Assembly (NCBI GenBank): GCA_022606425.2
Contig: JAHDVF020000993.1
Span: 1-64,000, forward strand
Direction of reading: 5' to 3'
Length of the DNA stretch: 64,000 bases
Origin: Lepidostoma basale
Taxonomy: Eukaryota; Arthropoda; Insecta; Trichoptera; Lepidostomatidae
Shown here: one piece after another, positions 61,461 to 64,000 of the stretch
Layout: the number at the start of each line of letters is the position of its first letter
Numbering within the stretch: the first letter of the stretch is position 1
Program-made: the position numbers and the translations under genes
The notes under the pieces: generated by a model
The model's database searches: none
What the model saw: the letters and a program-made list of their open reading frames with translations, nothing else
Told to the model about the DNA's origin: nothing

Positions 61461-61698
61461 TACGATGTTTTGCATTATATTTGTATAGGCATTGAAGTTA
61501 GTGATAACTCTTTATGAAGTTATTCGTTTGATGATTATTGAATTACTGTTTTCCAAAATCTGCGGTATTTAAAATACACAATATTTTGATGTATATATTT
61601 TTAGCAATCTTATGTTTGAACTGAAGTAAATTACAATACTGGATACGAGTATTACAATACGAATACTGGATTTCACCCATTGCGGGTTATCAATTCTA

Positions 61699-62128
61699 GA
61701 TTTAATTGTATCTCAATAGAGACGAAGATGCAAATTGGAAACCGAATATGGTTGATCAAGGTGATTACAGGACTTATGACCTGTCATTGGTTGGGTTAAG
61801 CGCACGCTTTATGTAATTACAACATTCCCCATTCCACCTTTCTTATGACCACGTCTAACAAAATTTTGGAAGTCCTACACCAGATCAAAATCTTCATAGA
61901 TGGCGCATTGAAACTGACATGTGAAATCTGGTGTAGGACTTTAACATATATACAACTTCCAAAAATTTGTTAGACACGGTCATAAGAAAGGTGGAATGGG
62001 GATGTTGTAATTACATAAAGCGTGTACTTAACCCAACCAATGACAGGTCATAAGTCCTGTAAACACCTTGATCAACCATATTCAGTTTCCAATTTGCATC
62101 TTCGTCTCTATTGAGATACAATTAAATC
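61699..62128. mobile_element. Foldback FB2, 430 bp
   Basis: The outer ends GATTTAATTGTATCTCAATA and complement are followed by near-perfect arms of about 190 bases. The central part is delimited by TCCTACACCAGAT and ATCTGGTGTAGGA. A solo arm is at 11780-11935. It has no coding capacity and is MITE-like. Confidence 0.9.
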
Positions 62129-62429
62129 ATGAAGTAAATTATTTCAAAAATCTGATTTCCCATTTCGTGGTGTCTGGAAATTCATAGTTTTCTGACAAAT
62201 TTTTCTAACAAAAAATGACACGAACACGTCATACCGACGTTAAAATTAATTTATTTTCCTGATTTAGAGATAGTAGTAATTTTCTGATCATCGAGTATTT
62301 AAGATGCTAATGCCGTACACTCCGCTTACAAAAGCCTATAATGAGCCAGGAACCAATCAGATAGCGTTCTATAACCAATTTAGGAGGTGTTACTAATACT
62401 TTTGCAAATGATCTCCTTGAAGTGAATAA

Positions 62430-62520
62430 ACTATACAGCCTGAGATGAAGAAGAGCCGACCCCAACTGTCAATACAGACGATGAGTAGGGATAACGCCAG
62501 GAAGAAGAAAAAGCGATTTT
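62430..62520 (+). mobile_element. LINE 3' end, GAA tail
   Basis: The plus strand ends AGACGATGAGTAGGGATAAC, then CAGGAAGAAGAAAAAG. This resembles the short C-terminus plus (GAA)n tail of RTE-like elements. It is too short to assign. Confidence 0.45.
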
Positions 62521-62865
62521 TTAATTACGTTTTTTACTTTGCATTTTGAAACGATTAAACTATTTGTGTCACTGTGGTTTTTAAAAGTTTGCGCACCTGT
62601 TTACCCCCGTGACGCTGTTGGCTTAACTCTAAATATGTACGTATTTGGCCGCGGTTGATGTCTATCCCTTAATCTTTTGCGAATCCCATGCTTACTAATT
62701 GTTGGAAGGGGAGGAGTACTTACATATAAGAACATTTTAGAGAGATTCATTCGTAATTTGGTGAAAGCTGTATTTTACATATATTGCATGACAATTCAGT
62801 AAGAGATAAGTGATTTTCAAGTATTATATCTCATTTAGAGAATTAGAAAAATTGAAAATGAAAAC
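62521..62865. other. Unassigned sequence
   Basis: I see no repeat or gene. Confidence 0.25.
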
Positions 62866-63135
62866 ATATATTCTTCTATGTTCGCTATAAATTCTGTTGT
62901 AGATGTTTCATTTGTCTTTTTATTTTTATATAGTTTGTTTACAACACTAACTTTAAAAAAATAACATCTGTCAAAACTGATCATATTTGTAAGGGTGAAA
63001 TTCAGTATTCGTATACAAGTATATGTATACATTAAAAAAAAATGTTTGAAAATATTTTGAATATCTTTATAATATCACTGAGTCCTTCCGGACCGGGATA
63101 TCTGAAACATGTCGGATATTTAATGTGTTTTTTAA
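62866..63135. mobile_element. Hammerhead-like element remnant
   Basis: Flank ATGTTCGCTATAAATTCTGT at left. On the plus strand 63078-63114 reads CTGA, GTCC-TTCC-GGAC, an insertion, then GAAACATGTC. This keeps a perfect stem but a disrupted core. Confidence 0.5.
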
Positions 63136-63161
63136 AGGTAGTATATATACTCGTATAATAC

Positions 63162-63430
63162 ATATCGCACCGTGAGTGTAAAACCGAGATAAGTGCAACC
63201 ATACATTTTGGAGATATGGGAGTTTAAAGACTTCATATTGCTTGGAAAAACTGTTTTTTTTTTAATAAACCAATGATTTTCGGTTTATAGGTATATTACT
63301 ATAAACCGAAAATCATTGGTTTATTTAAAAAAAAAAACAGTTTTTCCAAGCAATATGAAGTCTTTAAACTCCCTTATCCACAAAATGTATATTTGCACTT
63401 ATCTCGGTTTTACACTCAAGGTGCGATATA
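63162..63430. mobile_element. Foldback hairpin FB1, copy 2
   Basis: Same hairpin as 15821-16080. Arms of about 125 bases carry ATATCGCACCGTGAGTGTAA at the edge and AACCAATGATTTTCGGTTTA at the centre. The two copies show the element is mobile. Confidence 0.9.
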
Positions 63431-63469
63431 TATACGAGTGCGATATATCGTATATGTATTTATATGTTA

Positions 63470-63692
63470 GTGGAAAAAAAGCCGAGGACGACCGAGGGAA
63501 AAAGGCATGACCAAATTAATCAATTACTAAAAGGCGGTCACATTCGAAGTCGGAATAATTGACGTGCGTGCATGGTACGATGTATGAATGTAGAGGAAGC
63601 CCGAGAGGTATGCCAGGACAGAGCATTGTGGCGATCCATCCTCTCTACCCATCCTTCCGGGGAAATAGCGTGATGGTTAGTTAGTTATACAT
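63470..63692 (+). mobile_element. LINE-A copy, variant
   Basis: The plus strand encodes KKAEDDRGKK then QINQLLKGGHIRSRNN-RAC and VEEAREVCQDRALWRSILST. It ends AATAGCGTGATGGTTAGTTA. It resembles the variant at 21375-22222. Confidence 0.75.
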
Positions 63693-63784
63693 ACATAATG
63701 TAACTACACTGATGTAGGATCCGTATCCCGAATATCTGTTGTAAACGAAGTGTTGTGGAAATTAATAAACTGTTGTTCTCAAAT

Positions 63785-63890
63785 TTTGAGGAAGCAAGAA
63801 AAGTAGGTCAGGAAAGAACAGTGTTAAGATCTATTCCTTCTACCTAACCCTTCGGGGAAACAGCGTGATGGGTTGTTAGTTAGTAATATT
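63785..63890 (+). mobile_element. LINE-A 3' fragment
   Basis: TTTTGAGGAAGCAAGAAAAG, GTCAGGAAAGAACAGTG, TCGGGGAAACAGCGTGATGG, tail GTTGTTAGTTAG. Confidence 0.75.
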
Positions 63891-64000
63891 GAAAATTCTA
63901 ATATAATGTAACATCATAACATAACTCTTTATAATTGAAACCAACAAGGGAAATGTACGCTATATTATGTTTTCCCGTGAGGCTTACGAAATAAGTAATA

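Noticed and set aside
63078..63114. Canonical viroid-like hammerhead stem (GTCC-TTCC-GGAC)
   Set aside because: The stem is perfect but the core around it is disrupted by an insertion before GAA; counted only as a remnant.

Overview
This is an AT-rich eukaryotic, almost certainly arthropod, non-genic window. I found no convincing host protein-coding gene, rRNA or complete tRNA. Nearly everything recognisable is decayed mobile DNA, and only reverse-transcriptase (RT) C-terminal fragments retain long open frames. The non-LTR retrotransposon types resemble those I recall from lepidopteran assemblies. That placement is a guess from memory, not a result.

The repeats fall into a few families, with names invented here. 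LINE-A is a non-LTR element known only from 5'-truncated copies ending in a conserved 3' end plus a (TTAG)n tail. About 25-30 fragments lie on both strands, the longest at 57960-58840 with a YADD box. LINE-A2 is a sister subfamily with a (TTTG)n tail. LINE-B, -C, -D, -F and -H are other RT families ending in GAA-rich tails. There are also Jockey-like and CR1/L2-like fragments. SINE-T is a tRNA-derived SINE with clear A and B boxes (six copies). SINE-L is a non-autonomous family that shares the LINE-A 3' end (five or six copies). Several foldback or MITE-like hairpins lie at 15.8, 35.5, 53.1-53.8, 61.7-62.1 and 63.2-63.4 kb.

The most interesting signal is a class of dispersed elements, about 30 sites, often arranged as head-to-head inverted pairs. 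Each carries a module reading CTGANGA, one A or T, a perfect short stem, GAA, a palindrome of form ACNNGT, then C or T. This matches the hammerhead ribozyme core. Stem II sequences differ completely between elements yet stay self-complementary, and several copies also have a compensating stem I. The best are at 11183-11221(-), 41754-41792(+), 8953-8990(-), 44788-44825(-) and 51269-51309(-). All carry one extra unpaired base between A9 and stem II, unlike the textbook motif. Hammerheads are known in Penelope-like elements and retrozymes, so a non-autonomous relative of those is my leading hypothesis.

Layout: 1-5 kb has a SINE, a tandem duplication and a split LINE-B. 5-11 kb has SINEs, hammerhead-like inverted pairs and SINE-L. 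11-25 kb is LINE-A rich, with a Jockey fragment, hairpin and chimeric LINE. 25-41 kb has a (TA)n tract, CR1-like, LINE-C and LINE-D fragments and GC-richer single-copy islands. 41.5-43.6 kb is a three-level nest of LINE-B inside a TIR element inside a hammerhead-like element. 44-56 kb has dense hammerhead-like elements, SINE-L and a TTAA-flanked foldback. 56-64 kb has the best LINE-A copies and two more foldbacks. Between these lie single-copy AT-rich stretches with scattered GC-richer islands that could be conserved non-coding elements of a large intron or gene desert.
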